From CAYWEM01 sp964457225 (lineage in GTDB: Bacteria > Acidobacteriota > Aminicenantia > UBA2199): a stretch of DNA of 64,000 nt. The notes under the pieces are model-generated. The model ran no database searches. It saw only the letters and a list, made by a program, of their open reading frames with translations, and was not told where the DNA came from. Position 1 is the stretch's first letter; every line of letters begins with the position of its first letter. Below, piece by piece: positions 1-8,263 of this stretch. The DNA lies in contig CAYWEM010000004.1 of NCBI GenBank assembly GCA_964457225.1, positions 124,001-188,000 on the forward strand, given 5' to 3'. A program made the position numbers and the translations under genes.

Positions 1-543
1 CCCGACAGCGCCGATCGCCATCAATTTCGGGCTGATGAAAGCCAGGCCCATATCCTGCCGTGCTTTTTCCAGTAATTCGAAATCGGTTTCAGTTTCCTTG
101 ATCGACCATATCTTGGTCTGGCGATACTCGGAGTCCATGGCAAGGGTTCCCCGATCCTGCAAGAAAGAAACAATTCGATTTGCATCAGCTTCCATTTCAG
201 CCAGTATCAGGATGTTTTCGCCCTGGCCGGTTTCAGCATATACGGCACTGGTGATTCTTTTCAGGTCTTTTTTCAAGTCAATCCCGGTAGCTTCGAAAAA
301 ACCTCCGGCTCCTATCTCCTCCAGGCCTTTGTGCATTGAGGAAAAAGCTTCGTCCAGCACTCCTTCCATGGGTTGCAGGTTGAAGATGCGTGCCGTGTCA
401 ATGGAAAAAATCGCGGTGGCTCCATTGGGAATAAGGTTCAGAACCTGCGACTTGTCGACCGCGGTTTCCTTTTTCTTACAGGCCTGGGGAAAGAAAGCCA
501 GCAGTAAAACAATGAGAATTGCCAGCGTTTTGGTTTTGTTCAT
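1..543 (-). CDS. Putative lipoprotein, N-terminal part (runs off the window)
   Basis: The reading frame is open for 181 codons and leaves the window at base 1, so the C-terminus is missing. It starts at an ATG with a strong AAGGAGG site five bases upstream. The first 22 residues are a basic-hydrophobic signal ending in Q-A-C followed by three lysines, which suggests a lipid-anchored protein, although the lipobox is imperfect. The rest is soluble and predicted to face the periplasm. I do not recognise the family. A weak promoter (TTGGGT, 17 bases, TAGGAT at 573-601) may drive it divergently from the ABC operon. Confidence 0.75.
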   Translation of the reverse strand, partial: MNKTKTLAILIVLLLAFFPQACKKKETAVDKSQVLNLIPNGATAIFSIDTARIFNLQPMEGVLDEAFSSMHKGLEEIGAGGFFEATGIDLKKDLKRITSAVYAETGQGENILILAEMEADANRIVSFLQDRGTLAMDSEYRQTKIWSIKETETDFELLEKARQDMGLAFISPKLMAIGAVG

Positions 544-642
544 TAGTCCTCCTTGAAAACTGATTACATTTTATCCTAAACAAAACATATACGCCACCCA
601 ATGCAGTTATGTTTCATTTATTTAAGAGAGGAATCACCAAAA

Positions 643-671
643 TTGACATCGGGTCCCTTTTTTTTTACAAT
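643..671 (+). promoter_or_regulatory. Sigma70-type promoter of the ABC operon
   Basis: TTGACA (643-648), a 17-base spacer and TACAAT (666-671) give a near-consensus promoter. The expected start, about base 678, is only three bases before the ATG at 681, so the message would be nearly leaderless. Confidence 0.8.
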
Positions 672-680
672 GCGACTGCA

Positions 681-1619
681 ATGAACCAAGCTTCTCAACC
701 AATAGTAAACCTGCAGCAGGTTTCTTTTTCATACGGCCAGGTCAGGGCTCTGAACCAGGTTACCTGCACCATAGAAGGCGGAGTTTTCGGCCTTCTGGGT
801 CCGAACGGTGCCGGAAAAACCACTCTCCTGAAAATCCTGCTCGGTTTCCTGCGGCCCAACGACGGACGGGCCCTGGTGGCGGGTTACGACACCCGGGCCG
901 AAATCCTGCAAGCCCGCCGGCTGATCGGGTACATGCCGGAAAACGACAACCTGATTCCCGGGTTGGACGCAGTCTCCATGGTTTCCTACCTGGGGCGAAT
1001 AAGTGGAATGCCGGCGGGTGAAGCCATCAAGCGAGCTCACGACGTCCTTTACTTCGTCGGACTGGAAGAAGCGCGTTACCGGGAAGTCAGCACTTATTCA
1101 AGCGGTATGAAACAACGCCTGAAACTGGCCCAGGCCCTGGTTCACGATCCACTGCTTCTGCTTTGTGATGAGCCGACTTCCGGCATGGACCCGGCCGGCC
1201 GCCTTAACATGCTTGAGCTTATCAGAGATATCGCCGGCAAGGGCCGCATGAACGTGATCATTTCAAGCCATATTCTGAATGACATTGAAAGCGTGGCTTC
1301 CTCGGTTCTCATTCTGGACCGCGGCCGCCTGCTCAGGCTTGAAAGCCTGTCCGCTCTCAAGCCGGCTCAGGGAAAGGAATACGAAGTACACTGTGACGGA
1401 GACCAGGAGCAGTTCCGTTTGCGCCTGAGCGGCAATGGAATCAGGATTGAGTCTGAAGAACGAGGCCGCCTGCTGGTGACGCTGCCGGAAGGTTCCGGCA
1501 GTCAACTGCTCTTCCAGTGTGCCTCCCAGGCCGCAGCCAGCATCCGTCACCTGCAATTACGCCGGACTTCCCTGGAAGAAGCTTTTCTAAAAGCCCTGGG
1601 AGATAACGATGGGCATTAG
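681..1619 (+). CDS. ABC transporter ATP-binding protein (first exporter module)
   Basis: This is the nucleotide-binding subunit (312 residues) of an ABC-2 exporter and powers the permease encoded next. Walker A (GPNGAGKTT) is at residues 40-48, the signature (SSGMKQR) near 140-146 and Walker B with CDEPTSGMDP near 158-170. The C-terminal third is the variable extension common in this subfamily. An upstream in-frame ATG at 609 precedes the promoter -10 box, so it cannot be transcribed from that promoter; I choose 681. There is no Shine-Dalgarno site. It overlaps the next gene by 11 bases. The substrate cannot be told from sequence. Confidence 0.93.
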   Translation: MNQASQPIVNLQQVSFSYGQVRALNQVTCTIEGGVFGLLGPNGAGKTTLLKILLGFLRPNDGRALVAGYDTRAEILQARRLIGYMPENDNLIPGLDAVSMVSYLGRISGMPAGEAIKRAHDVLYFVGLEEARYREVSTYSSGMKQRLKLAQALVHDPLLLLCDEPTSGMDPAGRLNMLELIRDIAGKGRMNVIISSHILNDIESVASSVLILDRGRLLRLESLSALKPAQGKEYEVHCDGDQEQFRLRLSGNGIRIESEERGRLLVTLPEGSGSQLLFQCASQAAASIRHLQLRRTSLEEAFLKALGDNDGH

Positions 1620-2463
1620 GGAAAGAGGCTACGAACACTGGGACGGCCGATTGAAGGAAAAAGGCTGGCAGGGATGGCCGATTCTGACCCTGGGTATCAG
1701 CAGGATCTGGAAAAAGAAATATGCCAAGCTGATCTTGTCAATGGCCGCTTTTCCGGGCCTGGTGATCCTCGTCATGGTAATAGCCCTGGCCAAACCAGAA
1801 TGGCGGATTTTCACTTCGCAACTGAAGAACATCGCCAATACCCCAACCTTTTTTTATCATTACTTCGCCAATGGTTTCCTGTCGCTGATGCTGATAATCA
1901 TCAGCATTTTCAGTGGATCGGAGCTGATTTCCGGAGACCTGCACTCCAAAGCGTTTCCCTTGTACTTTGCCCGCCCTCTGCGCCGCCGCGATTACCTGCT
2001 GGCCAAAATCGGCACCGTTTTCTTTTTCCTGATGGTGCCGCTTTTTGTGCCGCCCTTACTGGTCCTGATATTCATCCCGGCCCTGGACGCTCCGCTTGAA
2101 CTTACCCTGAGAACAATAAGCGGCGCATTATTCCTCCCGATATTGCTTTCCGTCTTTTTCGCCTGTTTCACCATGTCGGTTTCAGTTTTTTCACGAAGCA
2201 AGAGGTTCTCAGGCCTGATTATCTTCCTGGTCTACATGGCCAGCGATCTGCTGGGGAAACTCGGCGCCGAGCTGTTGAACAACGAACAGTATCTGGTTCT
2301 TTCTATTCAGGTCAACCTGAGCCAGGCGGCGTCTTTTGTATTCGGCACCAAGCCGGCGCACGCATTCCCCCCATATTGGTCCCTGCTGTTTTATCCCCTG
2401 GTCACCCTGCTCTGTCTTTTCATCCTGGAAAGAGTTGTGCGCCGCTTCGAGGGTTCACGATGA
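1609..2463 (+). CDS. ABC-2 type permease (first exporter module)
   Basis: This 284-residue membrane protein should form the pore for the preceding ATPase. After a soluble basic N-terminus (about 45 residues) come roughly six hydrophobic helices, and the segment around residues 100-125 (SGSELISGDLHSKAFPLYFARP) is the cytoplasmic loop typical of ABC-2 permeases. The ATG lies inside the end of the ATPase gene and the stop overlaps the next ATG, so translation is probably coupled. The substrate is unknown. Confidence 0.88.
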   Translation: MGIRERGYEHWDGRLKEKGWQGWPILTLGISRIWKKKYAKLILSMAAFPGLVILVMVIALAKPEWRIFTSQLKNIANTPTFFYHYFANGFLSLMLIIISIFSGSELISGDLHSKAFPLYFARPLRRRDYLLAKIGTVFFFLMVPLFVPPLLVLIFIPALDAPLELTLRTISGALFLPILLSVFFACFTMSVSVFSRSKRFSGLIIFLVYMASDLLGKLGAELLNNEQYLVLSIQVNLSQAASFVFGTKPAHAFPPYWSLLFYPLVTLLCLFILERVVRRFEGSR

Positions 2464-3383
2464 ATTGCATCCTGGCAGCCTCTGGACTGGCCAAGTGGTA
2501 CGGCAACATCCTCGGAGTGAGTGACCTCAACCTGGAAATCAAACCGGGTATCACGGGGCTGCTGGGCCCGAACGGAGCCGGAAAATCAACCTTTATGAAG
2601 TTGGCCTCGGGCCAATTGAAACCCAGCCTGGGCGGTATCACCGTGGCCGGTTCAGCCCCTTTCGCCAACCCGGGAATTCTGGCCCGCATAGGTTACTTCC
2701 CGGAACACGAAGCAATTTACCCGCAATGGTCAGGTCTTGACCTGGTCGCATTCAACGCCGGCCTGCACGGCCTGCAAAGCTCGAAAATCAAAGAAAAAAG
2801 CATCGAGGCACTGGCCCTGGTCGGCCTCGAACCAGTAGGCGACCGCCCAAGCTCCACTTACAGCTTCGGCATGAAGCAGAGACTGCGCCTGGCCGCCTGC
2901 CTGGTTCACGACCCCGATCTCTTCCTGCTGGATGAACCGTTGCGCGGCATAGACCCACTCTGGCGCATTCGTATCAGCGACTTGATCCGTTCCCTGGCCG
3001 GCAGGGGAAAAACAGTCGTAATCTCGACTCATGTTCTGCCGGAGCTTGAAACACTGACCGAAGAAATAGTACTGATACACCAGGGCAAAGCCTTTGCCTC
3101 CGGCAACGTTCATTACATCCGCAGCCTGCTGAACCGCCATCCCCATGTAATCAGCGTAATCAGCCCTGACGCCCGGCGGCTGGCCGCTGAACTGCTGAAT
3201 GCAGGCATCATCAGCGGAGTTGAACTGAACCGGGAAAACAACCTGGCCCTGAAAACCGAAAACCGGGAATTGCTGTACCGGGAATTGACCGGCCTGGTAG
3301 TGCAGAAGAACTATCGGATCGAAGAGCTTACCAGCTGCGACGACAACCTGCAGGCCGTGTTCGACTACTTAACCGGGAGTTGA
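2460..3383 (+). CDS. ABC transporter ATP-binding protein (second exporter module)
   Basis: A second ATPase of the same family (307 residues), with Walker A (GPNGAGKST) near residues 36-44, signature YSFGMKQR and Walker B LFLLDEPLRGIDP. The ATG overlaps the permease stop as ATGA, which fixes the start. It differs enough from the first ATPase to be a paralogue rather than a recent copy. Two ATPase-permease pairs in one operon suggest either two exporters or one heteromeric complex. Confidence 0.93.
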   Translation: MNCILAASGLAKWYGNILGVSDLNLEIKPGITGLLGPNGAGKSTFMKLASGQLKPSLGGITVAGSAPFANPGILARIGYFPEHEAIYPQWSGLDLVAFNAGLHGLQSSKIKEKSIEALALVGLEPVGDRPSSTYSFGMKQRLRLAACLVHDPDLFLLDEPLRGIDPLWRIRISDLIRSLAGRGKTVVISTHVLPELETLTEEIVLIHQGKAFASGNVHYIRSLLNRHPHVISVISPDARRLAAELLNAGIISGVELNRENNLALKTENRELLYRELTGLVVQKNYRIEELTSCDDNLQAVFDYLTGS

Positions 3384-3385
3384 CC

Positions 3386-4174
3386 ATGAAACCATGGCAG
3401 GGATTTGTCTTTACCGCCAAATCGTTTTTCGGCCCCAGCTGGAAACAGAAAAGAATCAGGTTTTTTCTTTTCTTTTCCCTGCTTCCGCTGGTCATTACCC
3501 TTGTGATTTCCCTCTTCGGCCTGGGCACTGCACTGCGCGGTGACTGGCGCGGAGAAATATACCTGTCAAATTTCCTGGCGTATTACCTGCAATTCCTGGC
3601 TCCCCTGCTGGCGCTCTTTACAGGAATATCCCTGGTGGGAGATGAAATAGACGATCGCACCATCCATTACCTGACCGGCAGTGCTTTTCCCCGTTATTCC
3701 GTCCTGTTGGGGAAATTCACCGCAGTCCTCCTGGTTTCTGTTTTTATTATCGTCGCCGGTTTTTTGCCGGCCATGATTTCCACCGGCATTCTGCTGGCCA
3801 GACCCGGCCTGCCCGCAGAAGCATTACTGGCGGTTGGAGTACTGGTTCTTTCCCTCCTGGCTTATTGTTCTGTTTTTACTTTCCTGGGAGTTTTCATGAA
3901 GAGGGCGGTTTTATTCGGGCTCATTTTCGTTTTCGGCTGGGAAAACCTGGTTCAATACCTGCCCGGACTGCCCCAGAAACTGACCCTGAATCATTATCTA
4001 AAGTCATTGCTCCCGGGCCTGCAGCAAAGCAAGGGGCCTTTCGCCTTTCTGATTCAGCCCACGCCGGCCTGGCCGGCCCTGTTTGTCTTACTGGGCGTGG
4101 TCCTGGTTTTCCTGAGCGCGGCAGCCCTGGTATTCAGCCGCCGTGAATACGGCGGTTCAGCCGGGGCGGACTGA
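3386..4174 (+). CDS. ABC-2 type permease (second exporter module)
   Basis: A 262-residue permease with about six transmembrane helices and the usual cytoplasmic loop (GDEIDDRTIHYLTGSAFPRY). I start at the ATG six bases after a GGGAG site. A TTG at 3380 that overlaps the upstream stop is a less likely alternative. It closes the four-gene operon and meets the oppositely oriented cNMP-binding gene with a two-base gap and no obvious terminator. Confidence 0.87.
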   Translation: MKPWQGFVFTAKSFFGPSWKQKRIRFFLFFSLLPLVITLVISLFGLGTALRGDWRGEIYLSNFLAYYLQFLAPLLALFTGISLVGDEIDDRTIHYLTGSAFPRYSVLLGKFTAVLLVSVFIIVAGFLPAMISTGILLARPGLPAEALLAVGVLVLSLLAYCSVFTFLGVFMKRAVLFGLIFVFGWENLVQYLPGLPQKLTLNHYLKSLLPGLQQSKGPFAFLIQPTPAWPALFVLLGVVLVFLSAAALVFSRREYGGSAGAD

Positions 4175-4176
4175 TA

Positions 4177-4653
4177 TCAAAGCCATTGGGCCAGATGCAC
4201 GAAAGTGCGCACCCGCTGATCGGTTTCGCGCAACCTCGAACTGAGCGCCCGGCAAATCTTCAACAGAATTTTGACTCCGCTGGCGCAATCCTGCCGCAGA
4301 AATGAATAAAACGAATCCCTTTCGATTTCCAGTAATCTGACATCTGTGACCGCCACCACCGAAGCGGTGCGCGGCTGATCTTCCAGCAGGGGCATTTCCC
4401 CGAAAAAATCTCCCGCCCTGAGTACGATCAGAGTCTCTTCATCTCTGCCGGCCAGGAAGCTGACGCGTAATTCCCCCTCCATAACCACCATCATCGAGTT
4501 CCCAGGCTCATCCTCTCGAAATATCGTCCGGCCCGCGCTGAACTCCAGTTCCCTGAAGCTGTTGGCCAACAGGTGCAGGGCCGGTGAGGGCAGGTCGGCG
4601 AAAAGCTTGGTGGCTGACAGAACCCTGGTTTTTTGGCTGATGTCTTTTATCAT
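4177..4653 (-). CDS. Cyclic-nucleotide-binding domain protein without DNA-binding domain
   Basis: A 158-residue protein consisting almost entirely of one CRP-type cNMP-binding fold. The glycine-rich turn (EDEPGNSMMVVMEGEL) and phosphate-binding cassette region (GDFFGEMPLLEDQPRTASVVA) are present, the latter matching the RTAS form of cyclic-nucleotide binders. No helix-turn-helix follows, only a short helical tail, so it is probably a sensor or regulatory subunit rather than a transcription factor. No Shine-Dalgarno site; the promoter -10 box sits exactly 12 bases upstream of the ATG. Confidence 0.85.
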   Translation of the reverse strand: MIKDISQKTRVLSATKLFADLPSPALHLLANSFRELEFSAGRTIFREDEPGNSMMVVMEGELRVSFLAGRDEETLIVLRAGDFFGEMPLLEDQPRTASVVAVTDVRLLEIERDSFYSFLRQDCASGVKILLKICRALSSRLRETDQRVRTFVHLAQWL

Positions 4654-4659
4654 GCCATG

Positions 4660-4668
4660 ATTCTATCA
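4660..4668 (-). promoter_or_regulatory. Extended -10 promoter of the cNMP-binding gene (leaderless)
   Basis: Read on the minus strand, TGA-TAGAAT lies so that +1 falls on the A of the ATG at 4653. A -35 box is weak (TTGCTC with a 19-base spacer at best), as is usual when an extended -10 is present. Confidence 0.6.
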
Positions 4669-4690
4669 CAAACCGGGTTTGACTGAGCAA

Positions 4691-4768
4691 TGGTCGGGGT
4701 GAGAGGATTTGAACCTCCGACCTTTCCGTCCCGAACGGAACGCGCTAGCCAGACTGCGCTACACCCCG
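4691..4768 (-). tRNA. tRNA-Pro (anticodon CGG)
   Basis: The minus strand folds into a complete cloverleaf of 78 bases: acceptor CGGGGTG paired with CACCCCG, anticodon stem TTCCG/CGGAA around loop TTCGGGA, and a T arm with GGTTCAAATCC. The discriminator is A and the 3' CCA is encoded. Anticodon CGG reads proline codon CCG. Confidence 0.96.
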
Positions 4769-4779
4769 AGATAGAATGC

Positions 4780-4808
4780 ATTCTACCACAAAAAGAGCTC
4801 CTCGAAAA
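4780..4808 (-). promoter_or_regulatory. Promoter of tRNA-Pro
   Basis: Extended -10 TGG-TAGAAT (4780-4788 on the minus strand) with a TTTTCG -35 at 17 bases. The predicted start at 4773 leaves a five-base 5' leader for RNase P to remove. Confidence 0.6.
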
Positions 4809-4839
4809 GCACCGGGGGCAAAATAAGCGCCCCGGCAGG

Positions 4840-6297
4840 TCAGGCGTCGGGGTGACCGGTCCGGGAGGTTCCTCTCTCCTGTTGAAAATGCTTTTTTATC
4901 AGCTTGTTGAAATCATGGTTTTTTTTCATGCTATTGAAATCATCGTGTTCAAGAAGGGCCCTGTGATTGTTAAAACCAAGTTCAAAAGCCTTTTCCAGAG
5001 CAGAAATCATTTTTTCGGCTTGATTCTGCCGGGCATAAATACGCGCCAGCAGGAAATGCGGGAAATGCTTTTCCGGTAAAATTCCGCTGGCCAGGCCGGC
5101 ATTTCGCAGAGCCAGCAGTTCATTTCCAGCCTGGAACATTTCGACGGCGTCGGTCATGACCGCCATGTACATTTCACCCAGCAGGCGCCGGGCCAGAAGC
5201 CTGTCAAGACCGGCAGCGCCTTCACTTCGCTGTCTTAAAGAGGGGATGTCGAGTTCTTTCAGGGCCCTGTTTTCCCTGATACTGCCCGGCGCTGCCGCCA
5301 GGAATGCCGAGTAAGCCTTTTTCAGGGCAGGAAGTGTTTTTCTCTGCAGGGAGTCGGCCCGGTCGATCAGGTCGAAATGATATCGTACGGAATCCAGTGA
5401 AGCCAATCTGGTCTGCAAGGTTCGCAGGGTTGAAACATCAGCCAGCCCTGAAAAAGTATCGATCAGCCTGCGACAGCCCCAGAAAGCCCTGACCGTGTTC
5501 CCCTGGTCCAGGGCATTCTTGATAGTGGCCGCACCGATGCTCATCCATCTCTGCAGCCTTTCCTCGCTGATTTGTATCAATCCCTTTTTCAGACGATCTA
5601 TTTCAAACCAGACCAGGGCTTTTTCCGCCCATTCCCGGTCAAACCACTCGTGAGCGCCGGGAAAGTTGACCATCAACCTGGTAAACAGGCGTTGTTCAAG
5701 TGCCAGGTTGAAATCCCGGCACTCGGCACTGTTGAAGTCTTCGTAGCCGGCAGCTATGAAAAAAGAGATTCCAAGAGGAATCTGGCTGAATTCCAGCCAA
5801 TCCGGTTTGCCCCGGCCGCACATTATTATGGCTTGAGGCCGCACCGGGAAATGGAAGGCACAAGCCAGGGCCACCTGGGCCCCCCCGGAAAACCCGGCCG
5901 TGAAAACCGCTTCCTGGTCCAGGGAAAGACGCAGGTTGCTGTCCCGCCAGACAGCCAGGGCGCTGTCTATATTGGGGTCAAGCGGGCCGTTCCGGGATAT
6001 ATTGGAAGCCACCAGCACGTAACCCATTTTTTCAGCGGCGCTCTGAAACAATTCCAGTACAAAACTTCCCCTGGCCCAGGGGTCGAAAATAAAAACAACC
6101 GGCCATTTCTTTTCGGGAGTATAAGCGGCCGGCAGGTACAGTGCATAGTTCTGCTCCGGTTGGTCCAGGCAGACCATCTTTTCAATGATTTCACCGCGTG
6201 GAATGACGGATGCGCTTCCATCCGACGTACTGCCCGGCAATCCACGGACGCCTGCAATAAAAGCAAATACAATCAGTATTCTTGATATTAGGACCAT
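4840..6297 (-). CDS. Exported alpha/beta-hydrolase, putative esterase
   Basis: A protein of 485 residues with an N-terminal signal peptide (about residues 1-20) followed by a dienelactone-hydrolase-like fold. The nucleophile elbow GFSGG is near residues 135-139 and a plausible catalytic histidine lies in PGAHEWFD about 90 residues later. The C-terminal half is alpha-helical and TPR-like. The gene follows the EndoQ-like gene by 36 bases and is probably co-transcribed. The start is uncertain: ATG 6297 is used here, and a GTG at 6315 would add six residues. The substrate is unknown. Confidence 0.8.
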   Translation of the reverse strand: MVLISRILIVFAFIAGVRGLPGSTSDGSASVIPRGEIIEKMVCLDQPEQNYALYLPAAYTPEKKWPVVFIFDPWARGSFVLELFQSAAEKMGYVLVASNISRNGPLDPNIDSALAVWRDSNLRLSLDQEAVFTAGFSGGAQVALACAFHFPVRPQAIIMCGRGKPDWLEFSQIPLGISFFIAAGYEDFNSAECRDFNLALEQRLFTRLMVNFPGAHEWFDREWAEKALVWFEIDRLKKGLIQISEERLQRWMSIGAATIKNALDQGNTVRAFWGCRRLIDTFSGLADVSTLRTLQTRLASLDSVRYHFDLIDRADSLQRKTLPALKKAYSAFLAAAPGSIRENRALKELDIPSLRQRSEGAAGLDRLLARRLLGEMYMAVMTDAVEMFQAGNELLALRNAGLASGILPEKHFPHFLLARIYARQNQAEKMISALEKAFELGFNNHRALLEHDDFNSMKKNHDFNKLIKKHFQQERGTSRTGHPDA

Positions 6298-6333
6298 GCT
6301 GCTGGAACAAATCACCTGATTATTTCTTGCAGT

Positions 6334-7605
6334 TCACTCACTGCCCTTATCCCCGTTTAACAGGGATATCCTGCCGTATATTCCATCATATCCCTCCTGC
6401 AGACTGACCTTTCCCGAACGCATGCCCTCCAGGGCCGCGGCCAGTTCCGGAAATCCTGCCTGCCTGATTACAGCTGAAGGCACCCGGCTCAGCAAATCGA
6501 GTTCGGGGCCGAATTCAGCCAGCAGGCACAGGTACATTTTATCGACTTTCTTACTGGATGCTCCGCAGGACAGGATTTCCGCCAGAATTTCCTTCAAGGG
6601 CACCAGCGAGAAAAAAGGCGGTCGATTGTCCGGTCGGAAATCTTCCCGGCGATCGGCCAACTCCGTCACCCTTCCGGCCACCCCCCTGGTCAGAGTCTGA
6701 CCGCATTCCGGGCAAATCCGGCCCAGGGCGGCGCTTTCAGCAGGAGACAAGCGGATGCGGCAGTTCCTGTGGCCGTCGTAATGGTATTTCCCCTCCTGGG
6801 GAAAGAACTCCAAGGTGCCCAGCAAACCATGTCCAGAAGTCGAGCCCAGGCGCATGGCCTCCAGCATGGCCGGGTAAGAAAGCTCACAATCAAACAAATT
6901 TGCTTCCCGGCCCAGTTTTTCCGGCGAGTGGGCATCTGAATTTGAAAGCAGGGTGAAGGAATCCAGCTTACTGCAACGCCAGTTCATGGCCGGATCGGAA
7001 GAAAGCCCGGTTTCCAGGGCTCGAATATGCCCGCTGAGCTCTCCGTAGCATTCGCTTATGTCGTCAAAGCCGGACTGGGCTCCCAGTACTGAAAACCAGG
7101 GAGTCCAGACATGGGCCGGGATCAGGAAGCATTCTTCGGAAGCTTCGAGACAGATTTCCAGCAGATCGCGCGAATTAAGCCCGATGATCGGGCGTCCGTC
7201 TGAATCGAGATTGGCTCCGACCAGCAGCAAAGCTCGGCGTAAACGCTCCACTGCCGAGAATGACGGCGCCAGAACCAGGTGATGTACTTTCCTGGTGCGA
7301 CCGGACTGGCGGTAAACAGTACTGATCTCCGCGCTCAGCATAAAACGGACCGGGGCGCAAGCAGTTTCAGCAGGGAGTACTTCATCCGGCAGGCGAAATT
7401 GCCGGCGCAGGGCAAACAGTCCAGGTTCCGTTTCCTCGGTTTTCCGGGCGATTTCCGCCAGCCAGCCGGCATGAGTGAAATCACCACTGCCGACGACCTG
7501 GATGCCTTTTCTCCTGGCCCAGAAATCGAGTTTTTCCGGGACCAGGTCTCTGGAAGTTGCCAGCGAAAAGCGCGAATGGATGTGCAGGTCGGCAATTATT
7601 CTCAT
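6334..7605 (-). CDS. PHP-domain nuclease of the endonuclease Q family
   Basis: At 423 residues this matches the full length of EndoQ, which nicks DNA 5' of deaminated bases and abasic sites. The PHP metal motif (ADLHIHSRFS) opens the protein, further metal ligands appear in FMLSAEI, PAHVWTPW and NSDAHSP, and a zinc-binding CPECG lies near residue 300. The ATG at 7605 is preferred over a TTG one codon upstream. No Shine-Dalgarno site. The family is best known from archaea and is patchy in bacteria. The assignment is by motif and length; UvrD-associated PHP proteins are the close alternative. Confidence 0.85.
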   Translation of the reverse strand: MRIIADLHIHSRFSLATSRDLVPEKLDFWARRKGIQVVGSGDFTHAGWLAEIARKTEETEPGLFALRRQFRLPDEVLPAETACAPVRFMLSAEISTVYRQSGRTRKVHHLVLAPSFSAVERLRRALLLVGANLDSDGRPIIGLNSRDLLEICLEASEECFLIPAHVWTPWFSVLGAQSGFDDISECYGELSGHIRALETGLSSDPAMNWRCSKLDSFTLLSNSDAHSPEKLGREANLFDCELSYPAMLEAMRLGSTSGHGLLGTLEFFPQEGKYHYDGHRNCRIRLSPAESAALGRICPECGQTLTRGVAGRVTELADRREDFRPDNRPPFFSLVPLKEILAEILSCGASSKKVDKMYLCLLAEFGPELDLLSRVPSAVIRQAGFPELAAALEGMRSGKVSLQEGYDGIYGRISLLNGDKGSE

Positions 7606-7612
7606 CAAGCGG

Positions 7613-7641
7613 ATTTTAGCATGACAGGGCCGCCGGCTGAA
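7613..7641 (-). promoter_or_regulatory. Leaderless promoter of the EndoQ-like gene
   Basis: Minus-strand extended -10 TGC-TAAAAT (7613-7621) with a poor -35 (TTCAGC, 17 bases away). +1 falls at 7606, one base before the ATG. Confidence 0.6.
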
Positions 7642-7663
7642 ACGTCCGCACGGAAAAACAAGA

Positions 7664-7692
7664 TTGCATCAGGCTCGAAATTCCTTTATAAT
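7664..7692 (+). promoter_or_regulatory. Promoter of pyrR-pyrB-pyrC
   Basis: TTGCAT (7664-7669), 17 bases, TATAAT (7687-7692). Transcription should start near 7699, immediately at the pyrR ribosome-binding site, leaving about 13 bases of leader. There is no room for a PyrR-responsive attenuator. Confidence 0.8.
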
Positions 7693-7711
7693 AGGCGTTA
7701 AGGAGTTTCAA

Positions 7712-8263
7712 ATGGAAGAAAAAATCAAAGCCAAAATCATGGACGAAAAGAAGATGAAGCGGGCCTTTCAACGCATGGCCATGGAAATACTCGAAAAGAA
7801 CCGCGACCTGTCGACGTTGTGCCTGATTGGCATCCAGAGAAAAGGGGTACACGTGGCCGAAAGAATTCGTGATTACATCAAGGAATTGGAAAGCGTGGAC
7901 GTCCCGCTGGGGATTCTCGACATCACCCTTTTCAGAGACGACCTGCACAAGCAGGAAGTGCATCCGGTCATCAAAAAAACCGACATCCCCTTTTCAATTG
8001 AGGGTAAAGACATTATTCTGATAGACGACGTGGTTTTCACCGGCCGTACAATCCGGGCGGCCATGGATTCGATTTTTGAACTGGGACGTCCGGCGACCAT
8101 CCAGCTGGCCGCCTTTATCGATCGTGGTCACCGTGAGCTCCCTATCAGCGCTGATTTTCGAGGGAAAAACCTGCCCTCTTCAAGACGGGAACGAATAAAG
8201 GTTCAGCTCAAGGAAATCGACGATGTGGATCAGGTTCTGATAATGGAGCCGGTGAGGTTTTAA
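7712..8263 (+). CDS. pyrR: PyrR: uracil phosphoribosyltransferase / pyr operon regulator
   Basis: A 183-residue PRTase-fold protein. The PRPP-binding loop IILIDDVVFTGRTIR is near residues 95-110 and the C-terminal RRERIKVQLKEID is typical of PyrR. In Gram-positives PyrR binds pyr mRNA and causes attenuation; here the leader is too short for that. Start ATG follows TAAGGAG by six bases; an upstream in-frame codon at 7664 overlaps the promoter and is rejected. The stop overlaps pyrB. Confidence 0.93.
   Translation: MEEKIKAKIMDEKKMKRAFQRMAMEILEKNRDLSTLCLIGIQRKGVHVAERIRDYIKELESVDVPLGILDITLFRDDLHKQEVHPVIKKTDIPFSIEGKDIILIDDVVFTGRTIRAAMDSIFELGRPATIQLAAFIDRGHRELPISADFRGKNLPSSRRERIKVQLKEIDDVDQVLIMEPVRF

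Noticed and set aside
609..680. N-terminal extension of the first ABC ATPase from ATG 609
   Set aside because: The -35 and -10 boxes lie within the extension, no ribosome site precedes it and the extra residues do not resemble the family.
5572..6285. Open frame of 237 codons on the plus strand
   Set aside because: It is the shadow of the esterase gene, which carries a signal peptide and a GFSGG nucleophile on the other strand.
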